NCBI GenBank assembly: GCA_008477525.1
Contig: SPDT01000003.1
Location: forward strand, 310,001-374,000
Reading direction: 5' to 3'
Length of the DNA stretch: 64,000 bases
Source of the DNA: Hypomyces perniciosus
Taxonomy: Eukaryota; Ascomycota; Sordariomycetes; Hypocreales; Hypocreaceae
Numbering within the stretch: position 1 is the first letter of the stretch; the number at the start of each line of letters is the position of its first letter. The position numbers were made by a program, and so were the translations under genes. The notes under the pieces were generated by a model. The model made no database searches and was not told where the DNA came from. It saw nothing but the letters and a program-made list of their open reading frames with translations. Shown here piece after piece: positions 33,114-47,248 of the stretch.

Positions 33114-34244
33114 ATGTCAGACGCCGCTTTTAATGCGAGCTCTGTCGATCTTGACACGGCTGACCCCCGTGACGTGATTTGCTACCTCAACGCCGGAGAC
33201 AACGAATACAATGGCCAACTCGGTGCGCGCATCTCTGCGCTTTTCGTGATATTGGTCGCCTCGACGGCAACAACGCTCTTCCCCGTCCTGGCAACCCGGA
33301 TTCCCCGTCTCCGCATCCCGCTTTACGTGTATTTGTTCGCTCGCTATTTCGGTGCGGGTGTCATCATTGCTACGGCCTTTATACACCTGCTCGACCCTGC
33401 ATACGATGAGATCGGTCCAGCCAGCTGCGTCGGCATGACGGGTGGATGGGCCCAGTACTCGTGGCCTCCCGCCTTGGCTTTGACTTCCGCTATGCTCATT
33501 TTTCTATTGGATTTTCTAGCGGAATATTATGTTACAAGCCGTTATGGGTTGGCTCATGCCGAGGTTGAGGGCACAATCACTTCGGATCCTGGTGCCTCTA
33601 GCCATCAAACCACACACCAACACCTTCACTCGGCAGACCAGGATAGCACGATTAATCTACCGGCACAGAACAGCGGCAAAAGCGACGCCAGCGACAAGTT
33701 TGACATCGAAGAACTCAAGAACTTGGATGGCGATTCGGAGAAGACAATCTTGGGTTTTCAGTCTCAGATCGTGGCGTTCCTAATACTCGAGTTCGGCGTC
33801 CTCTTCCATAGCGTCATTATCGGCCTGAACTTGGGTGTTGTAGGCGATGAGTTCAGCACCTTATATCCTGTCATAGTCTTCCACCAGGCCTTTGAAGGGC
33901 TGGGGATTGGCGCCCGCTTAAGTGTTATCCCCTTCCCTCGACGCTATCGATGGATGCCTTGGGCCCTCTGTCTGGCTTACGGATTGACCACTCCCATCGC
34001 CCTTTCTATCGGTCTCGGTCTGCGCACCACATATAATAGCGGTTCCTACACGGCTAGCATTGCGTCAGGCATTCTCGACTCTGTCTCTGCCGGTATCCTG
34101 ATCTACACTGGGTTTGTTGAGATGATCGCCCGCGATTTCCTCTTCAACCCCCACCGCACCAAGGATAAGAAGCGACTTACCTTTATGCTGGTATCCCTTT
34201 ACCTTGGTGTAGCGGTTATGGCACTCCTAGGGAAGTGGGCTTGA
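33114..34244 (+). CDS. ZIP family plasma-membrane metal (zinc) transporter
   Basis: 376-aa single-exon protein starting at ATG 33114 (MSDAAFNASSVDLDTADPRD). A longer frame to 33054 lacks an ATG and was not used. Eight membrane segments are visible: three before residue 150, a variable cytosolic loop rich in His (HQTTHQHLH, about 162-175), then five in the C-terminal half. The ZIP metal-site helices are intact: TM4 with HSVIIGLNLGV (His232) and TM5 with HQAFEGLGIG (His257, Glu261). Length and layout match fungal Zrt1/Zrt2/ZrfA-C transporters, which import Zn2+ (some also Fe2+) and are usually induced by zinc starvation. It is the last gene before the 24.3 kb retrotransposon block, which begins 487 bp beyond its stop. 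Confidence 0.93.
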   Translation: MSDAAFNASSVDLDTADPRDVICYLNAGDNEYNGQLGARISALFVILVASTATTLFPVLATRIPRLRIPLYVYLFARYFGAGVIIATAFIHLLDPAYDEIGPASCVGMTGGWAQYSWPPALALTSAMLIFLLDFLAEYYVTSRYGLAHAEVEGTITSDPGASSHQTTHQHLHSADQDSTINLPAQNSGKSDASDKFDIEELKNLDGDSEKTILGFQSQIVAFLILEFGVLFHSVIIGLNLGVVGDEFSTLYPVIVFHQAFEGLGIGARLSVIPFPRRYRWMPWALCLAYGLTTPIALSIGLGLRTTYNSGSYTASIASGILDSVSAGILIYTGFVEMIARDFLFNPHRTKDKKRLTFMLVSLYLGVAVMALLGKWA

Positions 34245-34726
34245 GCTTGGTTCATAGTATCAGTATCGGAAGGAATAGCGCTGTTTCAGCACCACAAGAC
34301 TTGTGAATACCGTTAGGCCCAGAGGCTTTTGTACTCTAGAGACTTGAGAATTTTGACAAGACTTTTACATGCAATCTCAAACTCCGTTCTCCCCTCATGC
34401 TATTATTGAACTTTACATTGGTCAATTATTTACTTTTCACCTACATAAGCCAATAACCGTTTTACATGTAGCTAACTCTCTGTGTTTCTTGCACACACCC
34501 ACCCACCTCATTCATTTTACGGCCTTATGTCTTACCGTAGTATGAGTCGAGATTAGCAGTGTCAAATCGATTGTATTTATATGAAACTATACATACCATG
34601 CCTGAGGGGCTTGTCTGGTCCGAAGTCGTGGTTTGCTGATAGAAAAAAAATACCTGTATGCCAGTATGCCCTCCATTAGCGGGCACCTTGCAAAGATTGA
34701 GATATAAATTGGCAATTTACGAGTAG
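34245..34726. other. 3' flank of the ZIP gene up to the nested block
   Basis: Normal-composition intergenic sequence. It ends in CCTGA, the left copy of the target duplication of the retrotransposon block. Confidence 0.6.
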
Positions 34727-34731
34727 CCTGA

Positions 34732-34904
34732 TATCACGGCACAGAAAGGCAGGTCAGGACAAATATCATTATTATGCCATAGAGAGTAAGAAAGCCCTAA
34801 AGCTTTTACAGAAAGCTATAGCTAAGAACGCATTAAGGCCTAGTTATATAACCAGGGCTCATGTAACAGGGCATCAACATCGCGTTACAGTTAATGCTAT
34901 AACA
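34732..34904 (-). repeat. Left (3') LTR of outer gypsy family B
   Basis: 173 bp, starting TATCACGGCACAG and ending GCTATAACA. The intact relative at 58894-59066 has near-inverted ends (…GTGCCGTGACA). Immediately inside lies GTACCCCCCCTTTTT (34905-34919), which is a polypurine tract on the minus strand, so the element reads leftwards and this is its 3' LTR. Confidence 0.88.
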
Positions 34905-36326
34905 GTACCCCCCCTTTTTATTACACTATTTAGCCGCAAATAGCTATATTACTTATATAAATTAAAATTCTAAATAATCTATTTTAATACTTTTAATATA
35001 AGCGCAAATAGGGTAAATTATATAATTTTTAATATTAGCGATATATAGTTTAATTCGAGGCTTTAATATAATATAGTTTTTAATTAATACTTTATAAGCT
35101 TTAATTTCTTTTTACTTATTTCTTTTTTTCTGTTTTTATAATTTTTTTTAATATTTATTACAGTAAATTTAACTTTTTTAATTTTCTTTTATAAAAGTTT
35201 TATATTACCCTTTTTTAACTTTATAGGTTTTTAATTAATTACTATATAATAGTATAGTATACTTATTTAATAAAGTAATAAAATCTATTATTATTATAAT
35301 AGTTTAAAAGCGCTTTAAATTCCTATTTCTTTTATACTTAATTTATATTATCTTCTTTTTTTAATATCCTACTTTAAATATTCTTTACCTTAACTTTATT
35401 AATTATCTTTTACTTAAAGTATAATAAAGTAGCTATTTTAAATTATAAAAAGGAGTTATATAAAACTAATAAAATGTTGATATTTTCTAATAAATTAATA
35501 ATATAATCTTATAAATATACTTTTATTATTATATAAAGTCCTGCCTATTTATTATTTAACTTTTTTATTAATTAATTAATTTTTATAATTTATATATTAA
35601 GAAAATCTTTTTATTTAATAGTATAAACTAATAATACTTCCATTTATATATTGATATTTTTTTATATCTCTTTTTTAAAGCTTTAATAAAAGCCTTTAAA
35701 TATATAATAATATATTTAAATTATTTAATAATAATATTAATATAAAAAAACTCCCTTTTCTTTACTTTAAAAAGGTTTAATAGGTAAAGCTATAAAGGCT
35801 TTAGTTTTTTAAATAAAGGTTAAAACTATAATTATTCAAAAACAGTAATATATTAATAGTTTTAAATATTATATTATTTACAGTAAATTCACTTAATAAT
35901 TATTAATAAATTTACTTATTTTAATAAAAGTTAATAAAAGCTTAGAAAAATAATTTTATATTTATATTAAATCTTTTAGTTTACCTATTAATTTTAAAGT
36001 AAAAAGCTGATAACTATTTTAATATAACCCTTAATCACTTAAAGGTTATTCCTAGAATTTTAATATAAACTATATAGTATAGTTTAATATAATATTCTTA
36101 AATATCCTATAAAGGCAGTAAATCCTATTAATAAATATATTAACTAGCTTTTTTATTAATAGTAAAGTAATAAATATAAAATAATATATTTTTATAAAGT
36201 AGTAAACTATTATTAATAAATGCTTATAAATAGTATTATAAGAATGGAATTTAAGCAGTAATATAATATAATTAATAAAAATATTTAATTATATATAAAA
36301 TAAAACTAATCATAATTAAAAGAAGC

Positions 36327-36488
36327 TGTCACGGCACCAAACCTGCCCTCTGATAACTCATTAGCATTACATGCGTCCTCACGTAATAACTTAATCCTAT
36401 ACCTTCAAACAACATTCTTATAGCTTCTTGCCTTATTCAAGGCACAATAAAGATATTACCTTAACCCGCTATTCTATATACTGTAATA
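36327..36488 (+). repeat. 5' LTR of gypsy family C
   Basis: 162 bp, ending CTGTAATA (CA became TA). It is nearly collinear with 42765-42925. Both LTRs have transitions at different sites, as expected from independent RIP of the two copies. Confidence 0.9.
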
Positions 36489-39400
36489 GTTTATGCCTTT
36501 TTATAATAACTGCGCTATTACCCCTAGCTTTTAACCCTGCTTAAAAAGAATTAACGAAGTCGCTAATAGCCTAGTCGCAATACTATAAAAAGCCCTATAT
36601 CTTATAGGAAATTCACTAATCCCTAACTACAGCGAGACTTTAAGCTTAAAAGCCTATATCCCTGCAGTAAAGAATATACCCTAGCCCAGCTCCCTAGCCT
36701 ATATTTAATTCCCTAGCCTGCATTTAACTTAAAAATATTAAAGTAAAAATAAAAAGCGTAAAAAGGGACTTTAATTAAAAAGTAAAGCTTGCCAATTACT
36801 TCTGCAATTAACTTTATATCTATATTATCTTAAAAGCTTATAATAATAATTATAACCTAACCCTATAGCTTTAAGCACTAGAACTTAAATAGTTCTTTAA
36901 TATTATCTTTAATTACCCTTAAAACTAAAAGTATAACTTTAATATAGCTTTAAAATAAAAAGACTTTAAAAATACCGCTATTATTAAAAACCTAAAACTT
37001 ATTTAATATAAAGTTTAAAGCTAAAGTAATATAATTAATAAGTTTATTAAAGCTAAAAATAATAATATTTTAAAGCATTAAACTAATAACTTTAAAAATA
37101 AATTTAACGCTAAAGATAAAAATATAAAAACCTATTAATAAAAGTATATAAACTAGTATTCTATTATATTATATAATATAATAATTAATATTAAATATTT
37201 TAATACCCTTTATAAATATATCCTTTATATTAGCAGCTAATTAAATAATAATACCTATAATTTAATATAAAAGGTATTTAATTATGTTATAATAAAAAAA
37301 GATAATTATATAATATAAAAATAAAGAAATAGTAAAACTTTTATTAAATTTTTAAATTTATAATATAAAACTATTAACCTTTTATAATCTACTGCCTAAA
37401 AGTTTAATACCTATTATATAATAAATAAACTATTTTAAAACTTTATTATTAAATTCTATAAACTAATAGCTTAAGCTAATAAAACCAATATTTAAAAGGT
37501 TAACGCTTTTTACTTTAAAGTATTTAAAGAAATAGCTGCTGCTTTTATTAATAAAAGTAATAAGCCTATAAATAAAAATAACTAATCTACTTAAAGAACT
37601 TTTAATTAAAAAGTTTATAATAACTTTAAAAAGTAAGCCTATTATACTAAACTTAAAGGCAACTATAAGTTTAAAAAGCTAAATAGTAATTATACTCTTT
37701 AATAAACCTTGCCTTAAAATAAATTAAACCTTTTAAAGTAAAAAGATATAGGTAATCCTATATAGTTAAATACTATATCCTTTACTTTATAATATAAAAA
37801 ATACTAATAACTCTATAACCTATACTACTACTATAGCAGCTAATATATAGTCAGTAACTATATAAAAACATAAAAAGCTAATATTATAAAACTTTAAACC
37901 TTATAGGGATATAGTAGCAGCTTCTTAGGATATAAAATATATTAAAGCAATAATACTATAGCGCTTTAAAGCAGGGTATATATCCTAAACTAAAAAAAAG
38001 GTATACCAGCACTATAAATTCCTATTCCCTAATTCCTATAATACTAGCACATTTTAACCTAAAGAAATAACCTATTATACTATAAAAACCTATTCCTATA
38101 CTATATTAATAAAACCAGCTTTATTAAAAGATTAATTACCTTCAGCGATATACTTACCTATAAAGATATAACTTTTAATATAAGAAGGTAAAGAAAAGAA
38201 TAGCTTCCTAATAATATTGCATTAAAAAGCGCAATAAAATATTAAAATAGCCTATAAACTTAATACCTTTATAAATATAATAGATTATTATTAATAATAG
38301 ACTATTAATTTTAAATACTATAAATAGTAAATTATTACTTATTTATACTATATTATTCTTTATATATTTACTAATAATTATATTAACCTTTATTAATAGT
38401 AACTGTTTAATATAAGGCTTTATAAACTAGTATTTTCTGTAAAAGTCTTAAATCCTAATAATATAATTGCCTAAACTAAAAAGCCTTATTTTAGCTAATA
38501 GTAAAGCAGTAATATAGCTTATTAACTATATAATTTTAAAAAACAAAAAGAATATAAAAAGCTATATATATTTTTTATTACTAATCTTTTAAATTAAAAC
38601 CCCTTTATCTTTAAAATACTATAGCTATAGTAATATAATATTAATATTAATTAGCCTGTATTAATAATTACCTTTAACTTATAATATTATTTAATACATT
38701 ATTATCTTTAAACCTATACTGCACTAATAATTTTTAACTTAATAACTATTCTATATAATATTAATATCCTAAATAAACCTTTAAAATTAATACTTTATAT
38801 TACTAGTAAAAAATAACATAATATATTAAAAAAGATTAAAAAAAAAATTAAAAAGAAAGTTAAGTTTTACGCTTATATTAAAAGTATACTAGAAAAAATA
38901 ATACCTTAATAAGGAAAAAACGATCTATACATTAACTTTATATTAATATTAAAATAAAATTACTATTGCATTTATTAATTTAATAACTATAAATGATTAA
39001 AGATTAAAGTATAAATAATATTAAAAACGCCTTTAATACTAGTTTTAACAATACCTATAGCCAATAACTATTAATATTTATATTAATATAACCTAATATA
39101 AGTCTTTAAATTAAATATATTAATACCTAATAAGCCTATAGCAGTAGCACTATATAAATAACCTAACCTAATAAATATCTAAATATCCGCTATAATATTA
39201 TTTATCTAGTTTTATAAAGACTTATCTGCCTAATATATAAAATTAACCTAAGTAGATTTAATAGAAAATATATAAAAATAGGAATATAAAGTATACCGAC
39301 TATTAAAGCTTAATAAGGATACCTTTATAAATATATTATAAAAATAAAGCAGTTTTGCAGCAGTATAAATATTATTCCTTATAGCTTTTTATAATTTCCT

Positions 39401-42400
39401 TACGCATTACTATAGCAGAAAATACCTTTAAGGGATATTAAAGTTTAATATTAATAAGTTTATAGAAATAAAGCCAGAATTAATAAAAAGTAATATTTAA
39501 GAGAAATTTCTTAATTAACTATAAAATAAAATTATTAACTTCCTTCTATAACTAGTAAATAAACTTCCCTTTAAAAGATTATAAAACTATAAAATTAAAC
39601 TTTTACTAAAAAAAGAATTATTATATTAACAGAACCACTTAATATTATTAAATAAACTCTAAGTTATAAGAAAATAGCTAAATAAAAACCTAGCTAAAGG
39701 ATTTATTAAAGAATCTAAAGCAAGATATACTGCCCCCCTACTCTTTACTATAAAACCTAAAAAAGGTATCTGCATTTATTAAAACTACCAAAGCTTTAAT
39801 AATATTACTATAAAAAATCGCTATCTATTACTATTAATCCAGGAAATATTAAATACTCTATATAATATTAGATTTTATATTAAACTAAATATAATAGCTG
39901 CCTTTAATAAACTTAAAATTATAAAAGGATATAAATAAAAAATAGCTTTTATAACCTAGTTTAGGCTATTTAAAACCTTTATTATACCCTTTAATCTTTA
40001 TAATACCCCAGCCTCTTTTTAACATTATATTAACTATACTTTATATAATTTACTTAATGAAATTTATATAGCCTACTTTAATAATATCTTAATCTATTTA
40101 GCTATATAAAAGGAATATTAATAATATATATAAAAAGTTATAGATAAATTAATTAATACAGGTCTTTAAATTAATATTAAAAAATATAAACTTAAGATAA
40201 TAAAAATAAAATACTTTAATTTAATTATTATAAATAATAATATTAAAATAAACTTTAAAAAAGTAGCTGCAATTATAAATTAAAAGAGACCCTTAAACCT
40301 CCGCAAACTCTAATACTTTTTAGGCTTTATGAATTTTTATTAGCAGTTTATTAAAGACTTCTCTAATATCTATAAACCCTTAAACAGCCTTTTAAAAAAA
40401 GATATACTACAAAATTAAACAGAACTCTATACCGCTATATTTAACTGTCTTAAAACCTAGTTTATAACTGCCTTAATCTTTACTTTCTTTAACTATAATA
40501 AAAAAACAGTTCTAGAAATAAATACTTTAAACTAGGCATCTAATAGTATTTTCTTTTAATATAATAAAAATAATATTTTACAACTAATAGTATACTTTTT
40601 ATTAAAGTATTTACCCGCTAAATATAATTATAAAATTTATAATAAAAAACTATTAGCTATTATTAAATTATTAAAAGAATAGCGCTTTAAGCTTTAAAGT
40701 GTAAAAATAAATTTAAAATTATTATAAACTATAAAAACCAAAAATATTTTATAACTATTAAAGTATTAAATTAAAAATAAATCTATTAATTTAAATTCTT
40801 ATTTTAATATAATTTCTAAATTATTTATTAATTTAAGTTAAAAGCAGTAAAGCTTAATATATTAAACAGGAGATTTTAAAATATCTTAATCAAGTTAAAC
40901 TAAGATAATAGCCGATTAAAAAAAAAAAAGAAAACCTTACTCCTAGAAAGCCACTTTAACCCCTATACCTATATTAATATTATAGGAAGTATAGATAATA
41001 AAACCTATTTACTATAATAACTAGCATTTTAATCCTAGATTTAAAGATATTAATTAATAAAATAATTAATAAAGCCTATAAAATATTAAATATAGCGAGT
41101 ATTATAATATAAGCGCTTTAAAACCTAGCTATTTAATAATAGCTTAAAAGTATTTAAAGTAACTTAAAGGCAATAATATAAAACTTTTAAATTTATAGTA
41201 ATTAAATATATTACTAAAAATAATTTTTCCTTTTACTAATAAATAAAGTGAAAATATAAGTTATATATTAAATATACTTTTTTAAGCTAAAGGGATATTT
41301 AAAATAAATAAAAACACTAAACCTCTTTAATTATATATACTAATAGCTATAAATATTAGCTAATATTAATACTTTTATTAAAGGTTATAACTTATATTTT
41401 TAAATAAAGTTAAATAAATCTACTCTTTTAAAATTCTTAACACTATTACTAATACTATTCTAAACTTAAAGTAATATTTTAATAAACTATATTATACTAC
41501 TGCTTAACTATAACTAATAAAGCTTAGTCTAAAAGAATATCCTTATAGTAATATATTATTTGATAAAGATACACTACTTTATTATTACCTATATATTTAA
41601 TATTAAAGAATTTGCCAATACTTTTATTTTATGCATTTATACTTTATATAAAGCTTTAAAAATAATTATATTAGACTAAGGTATTTAATTTATATTTAAA
41701 TTTTAAAAACAGCTATTTTAATAATTTAGAATTTACTTTGAATATTCTTTAGCCTATTATTTAAAGATTTATAACTAGACTAAATAGTTAAATATTAAAG
41801 TAGAGTAGTATTTTAAGCAGTTTATAAATTTTTATTAAAATAATTAAGTAAACTAGTTGCTATTTGTAGAGTTTACTTAAAATAATTAAATATCTAAAAT
41901 AATAAGAACCTCGCTATTCTTTATAAATTACAGTTTTTACCTGCGCTTAAAAGTTAAGCCTTCAAACCCCTACCTATTAAACCTATTTATTGCTTAAAAA
42001 AGAGTTTTTATAAAGCAAATACTATAGCTAAATATTTCCAATAAATCTTAAATTAATTAAAAGCCTGTATAGTATAATTAATTGCTTAATATAAGGCTGC
42101 GGCTAATATATTAAAAGAGGATTTATATTAATTTACAGTTAATAAAAAGGTATAGTTAAAGATTAAATACCTTAAAATAAACCGCCTAATAAAAAAGGGA
42201 GATAATAAATAAATAAGCCTATATAAAAAAATCTTTAATATATACCTTTAAGTTTACTGACTTAAACTCTTTAACTGCATTTATATTTTCCTTATATTCT
42301 ATAACTCTCTTTTTAAACTATTAACAGTTAATAAAGTAGGCTAATAAATATATTTACCAGGATAAAATACTATTAATAAATAAAAGAATAAAAATATATA

Positions 42401-42764
42401 AAGATAAGTCTTTAAAAGAAATAATAAAATAAATAAAGTAGTAGAAAAGTAGGAATTTAATAAGATCCTTAACTGCTATAATAAGGAGAGCCTAAACTAT
42501 TATATAGCCTAGAAATACTATACAATAAGCTAGTAACCTATAAAGGATCTAAAAGGATAAAACGCTGCCTTTTTAGAATATTATATAAAAAACCCCGATA
42601 AGCCTAGCCTGCCTGCCTAGGTTAAGAAAAGGAAGATAACTGACTAGCCAGACCCGCAACGCAGCAGCCGCTTATAACAGAATTAATATAATAGGAGAAT
42701 TAGAATATATATAGTCTTAGAATAGCTATTTAAAGGCAAATAGAGTTTAAAAAGGGGGGGGTAC

Positions 42765-42925
42765 TATTAGGCACTAAACCTGCCCTCTAATAACTCATTA
42801 GCATCACGTGCGTCCTTACGTAATGACTTGGTCCTACACCTTTGAACCACATTCTTATAGCTTCTTGCCTTATTTAAGGCATAACAAAGATATTACCTTA
42901 ACCTGCTGTTCCGTGTACTGTAATA
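42765..42925 (+). repeat. 3' LTR of gypsy family C
   Basis: 161 bp directly after the G8 polypurine tract. It ends CTGTAATA and is followed by the GAAGC duplication. It keeps more C and G than the 5' LTR in its central part (for example ATCACGTGCGTCC). Confidence 0.9.
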
Positions 42926-45900
42926 GAAGCTTTATAGTAAAGATTATAAAGCTTTTATATTAATATATAGTTTATAGGCTTATATAAATACTTTAATATT
43001 TTTTAAGATTTATAGCTATTAATATATTTAGCTAATAAGGTTTAAAGTTTTAAACCTATTTAAATATTTAACTAGGCCGCTTAAATAGTTTTTAAATAAG
43101 ATTTATATATAAACCTTATTATTAAAGGGAATAAAAAGCTACTTTTAGTAATGGATTTTATTATTTATTACTTAATAGTTGTTTATTATAATTTAAAGTT
43201 TTCTGTAAAGCTGTTTTAACTATTAATAGATATTAAGGTTTTAAAGTGCAGTTATTATTTCTTTTATTATAGTATTTTATTTATATACTATTATAATTAA
43301 ATTATTAATTAATTTATTTTTATAGGTATTATTATAGCTATAAAGGCAGCCTTTATAAATAATTTTATATTTAATAAAACCTTTTTTTAAAATATTATTT
43401 AAGCTTTAAAGCTAAAAGAATTTTATAAAAAGATAGTATATTGCCTGTTTTTAATTCAGTTATTAAAGGGTTTAATTTTATAGGCTTATTTTCTAGTTTT
43501 TGATTTAAAGTATTAAACTTTATAGCTTTAATGTTAAGTTAATAAATAAGATAAAAGTTAAAGTTAAAAAAGAATTTAAATTGTTAGATTTATTTTAATT
43601 TAAGGCTTTAATTAAAGTAAAGTATTTAAAGTTTTTATAGTCTATAATAATATTAAACTTTTATAAGCTTTATAATTTTAAACGCTATTCTTTTATTACT
43701 TTCATAATAATTAAAAGTTTTTTATTATAGATTTTATAGTTATATTTTTAAGTATTATACTTTATAGAAAAAAATATAATAAAGTATAAAATGCCCTTTT
43801 TATTATACTATAATAAAATATTGCTTAATATTTAATTAAAGGTATTAGTTTTAAAGACTATTTATTTATTATAATTAAAAAAGGCTAAAACTAAAGCTAA
43901 TTTAAAGGTATATTTAATTAAATTAAAGGCTTTTTACTATTTCTCTCTTTAAATATATAATTAGTTTTTCTTTAAAAGTTTATTTAATAATACAGCTATT
44001 TTAAAGTATCTTTAAATAAAATAGTAATAAAAATTTATAAAGTTAAAGAACTTTTATAAGTCTTTTACTCTTTTAAATAATTACTAGCTTAATATAGCTT
44101 TAATTTTTTAGGATTTATTTTTCATCCTTTTAAAGTAATAATTAAGCTAAAGTATTTTATTTTTATTATTTTAAATTTATATTTAATAATATTAATTTAA
44201 AGGTTAATATTTTAAAGGCAAGCAATTACTTTATATATATATTTTTAGTATTCTTTTTAATTTAATAAATATATAAAAATATTATTAAAATATACTACAT
44301 AAATGCAGTTAAAAAAGTTATAGAAAGTATAGAAAATATAATATTAAAATATAATAGGTGTATTATAAAGGCTAAAAGGTATAATTAATATTTTAAAAAG
44401 GCTAAACTTTATAATAAATACTATTTTTTATATATCCCTTTTAATAATATAAAGGTTATTAAATATAGCGATAATATTAAGTTTTATATATACTTTTATA
44501 TAGCTTAAAGTATTAAGGGTTTTTTTAAATTAATAGCAATAAATATTAATTTTTAATAGTAATATTATTTAACTTTTAGTAATTTTAATAAATATAGACA
44601 CTACTTTTTAATTTTATAGCTAAAAGGAAAAGAGTAGTATATTATACTTGTAATTTATAGATAAATCCTTTAATTAAATTATTATTCAATTATTTTTTTA
44701 TTACCTACAGTTTATTAAATGAAAATAGCTTATTTTTTTAATATAAAAGATCTTTTCTTAGCAATATCTCGATTTTATAGTTTTAAGCCTATTATAAAGG
44801 AAGTTTATTTATTGTCTTTAATAGGAAAGTCTTATATAGGTTATATAGCTAGGATAGCAGTTTCTTTAAAATATCTAGTTTATTAAACTTAAATTTCCCT
44901 ACTATAAATTTCTTTATATTAGCAGCTATAATCTTTTTTTATTATATTAAAGAATAGTATTTATTAATAAAGTTATATATTTCTTTTAATAATATTATTT
45001 TTACTTTAATATAGTTTTTTTATTTTATAAATATTTATAAAAAAAGCTTATTTAAAAGCTTTAATAAAGTAATAGGCATTAATTCTTTAGTTTTAATAAC
45101 TTAATTAATCTCCTTTTAGGTTACTTTTATTCTATAAATATATAATTAAGAATAAAAAATAATAAAGTTTATAGCTGCTATTATTTATATATCCACTATT
45201 TTTAAATATATTTTTTTAATTTTAGAGTTTAATTTAATTTTATAAAAATAATATATTAAAAATTAATAATAATAGCTTTAATAAAGGTTTTCCTTTTTAT
45301 TATTAACAATAGATTATAACAGCAGGCAATAGCTTTATATATATTTAATTTAGGACTATATATACTTACATTTCTTGATTATTAATTCTACTATACCTAT
45401 AGGTTATATAATAATTTTACTTTAATATTAAAGTTTATAAAATATATAGTTTAAAGGCTCTTTCTTTAATTAACTTATAGTTTATCTCTTTTAAAGTATT
45501 TTTAATTAATAGTTATAATATAGTATAGTTTTTTATTTAGTCGGGTTAAGCTCTGCTTTATTTAAAGTATCTTTAACTATTAATTACTAGTAATATATAT
45601 ATTCCTTATATTAGCTTTAATAAAGTTATTTTTTATCTTAACTGCTATTAAAACCTGTCACATAGTATATAAGGTCACTTATCTACGCAGATTATATGGA
45701 GCTTTACTTTTACTGGATTTGTAGTCTGATAAAACCTATATAAAGCTAGCTATATCTTTTAAAAAATAATAATTATAATAGTAATAGGATTTAAAAATAA
45801 TAGTTAACTTCTCCTAGTTAATATTAAATTTATATTTTCTCAGTTATAAAAGGCTAAAAATTATAAGTATATTATTAGGGATATTTATAATGAAACAGGC

Positions 45901-47248
45901 AGAGTTCTTTATAAAAGCCAATTATAGTTTATATAATTAAAAAGTTTAAAATTTTATTAATTATACTTTTATTAGTACATAAAAAGTTTTTAATAAATAG
46001 TAATTATTAAATAATAATATTAAATCGCTTAATAAAAGCGCAGCTAATAAGAGCTTAAAGTATATAGCCACTATCAATTAAAGCTTTTATATTAATATAG
46101 ATATTATATATAACAAATAATATAGTTTATATTGAAAGGGATTTACTATTTATTAATTTAAATTTAAAAGGTTTTTAATTAAAAAAATAGTAGATTTATT
46201 CTAGGATAATAGTTTTATTTACAGTTAACCTTTACTTATAACTTTTAGTAAAAGCTAATTTTTTCTTTAATTTATAGGTTAAGTTTAAATTTTTAATAAA
46301 TAAAGCTAGTTAAACTAAAGTAAATTAAAAGTTAATAAAGCAGTATTACTATTATTATCTTTATTAATATTTAAAGAGGGTATATTATTTAAGGCCTAGA
46401 TTTATAGGTTAACTAGGCATTGCAGGTAATATTAGCGCGCTATTAAGGTCTAGTTATTATACTTTACTAGGCTGTTTTATTATTAGCTTTAAAGAACTGC
46501 TAGGTTAAGGTATAGCTAGTATAGCTAGACTTAGCGATTTTGGTTTTATATCTAGTATAGATTTCCTTAGTATATATTAAACTGTTTCTTTTTATTATAT
46601 TTATTAAGGCTATAGCCTGCTTTTTTATAGTAAAAGTAGAGTCCTTTAGCGATATATTCTTTGCGAAAAACTTAATAGCAAGGTAGCAGGGTATATATAA
46701 TATTTAGCTATATTAGGTCGCTAGCTAGCGCTAGGGCAGCGGCTTAGTTGTTCTACTAGCATTAATAATATTACTGTTAATGCTAATAGCTTTATTAATG
46801 CTAGCCTATTTAAGTAGTACAGAGGGCGTTATATTAGGCGCCCTCTTAAAGCCTATTATAAATAGTCTAGTAGAGTTAGCACTATTTAATAAAGTTAGAC
46901 TTATCTGGCTTAATTATATAGGTCTTTATAGTATTAGTAAGCTCTTTAAAGACCTTTATCTTTAAAGCCTTTCCTATCTACTTAACAGTCTTACTATATT
47001 CGCTGCCTAATATAGATAACTTTACTATAAAGTTCTAAAAAGGTTATTTAATATATATAAATTATTAAAAAACTATAATGCTTTTTAAGATAGGTTAATT
47101 ATTTTATATTATTTATTAAAATTAGCGAAAAATACTATATTAATCTTTTAATACTATTAGGCAAAGTTATTAAAATTTTTAATAATAATAATAAAGTTTT
47201 TTTATTACAGTTAATATATATTTCCCTTTAAAAGATTTATAATATATA

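Larger units (their letters stand above)
36327..42925 (+). mobile_element. Complete nested Ty3/gypsy element (family C), 6.6 kb, TSD GAAGC
   Basis: The 5' LTR is 36327-36488 (162 bp, starts TGTCACGGCACCAAACC) and the 3' LTR is 42765-42925 (161 bp, first bases RIP-altered with a 1-nt loss). GAAGC duplications lie at 36322-36326 and 42926-42930. A polypurine tract (AAAAAGGGGGGGGTAC) precedes the 3' LTR. Plus-strand domains are reverse transcriptase at about 39690-40230 (catalytic motif reduced to Y-F-N-N near 40073-40087), RNase H at about 40440-40760 and integrase at about 41160-41990 ending in RTSLFFINYSFYLRL. Gag lies upstream at about 36.8-37.8 kb. Every domain is stopped repeatedly by TAG/TAA, so the element is dead. 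Its LTR begins with the same TGTCACG as families A-gypsy and B. Confidence 0.9.

Noticed and set aside
46780..46965. Plus-strand hydrophobic open frame (MLIALLMLAYLSS...)
   Set aside because: It lies antisense to the gag region of the outer gypsy in a less mutated patch, and its counterpart at about 48980-49070 is broken.
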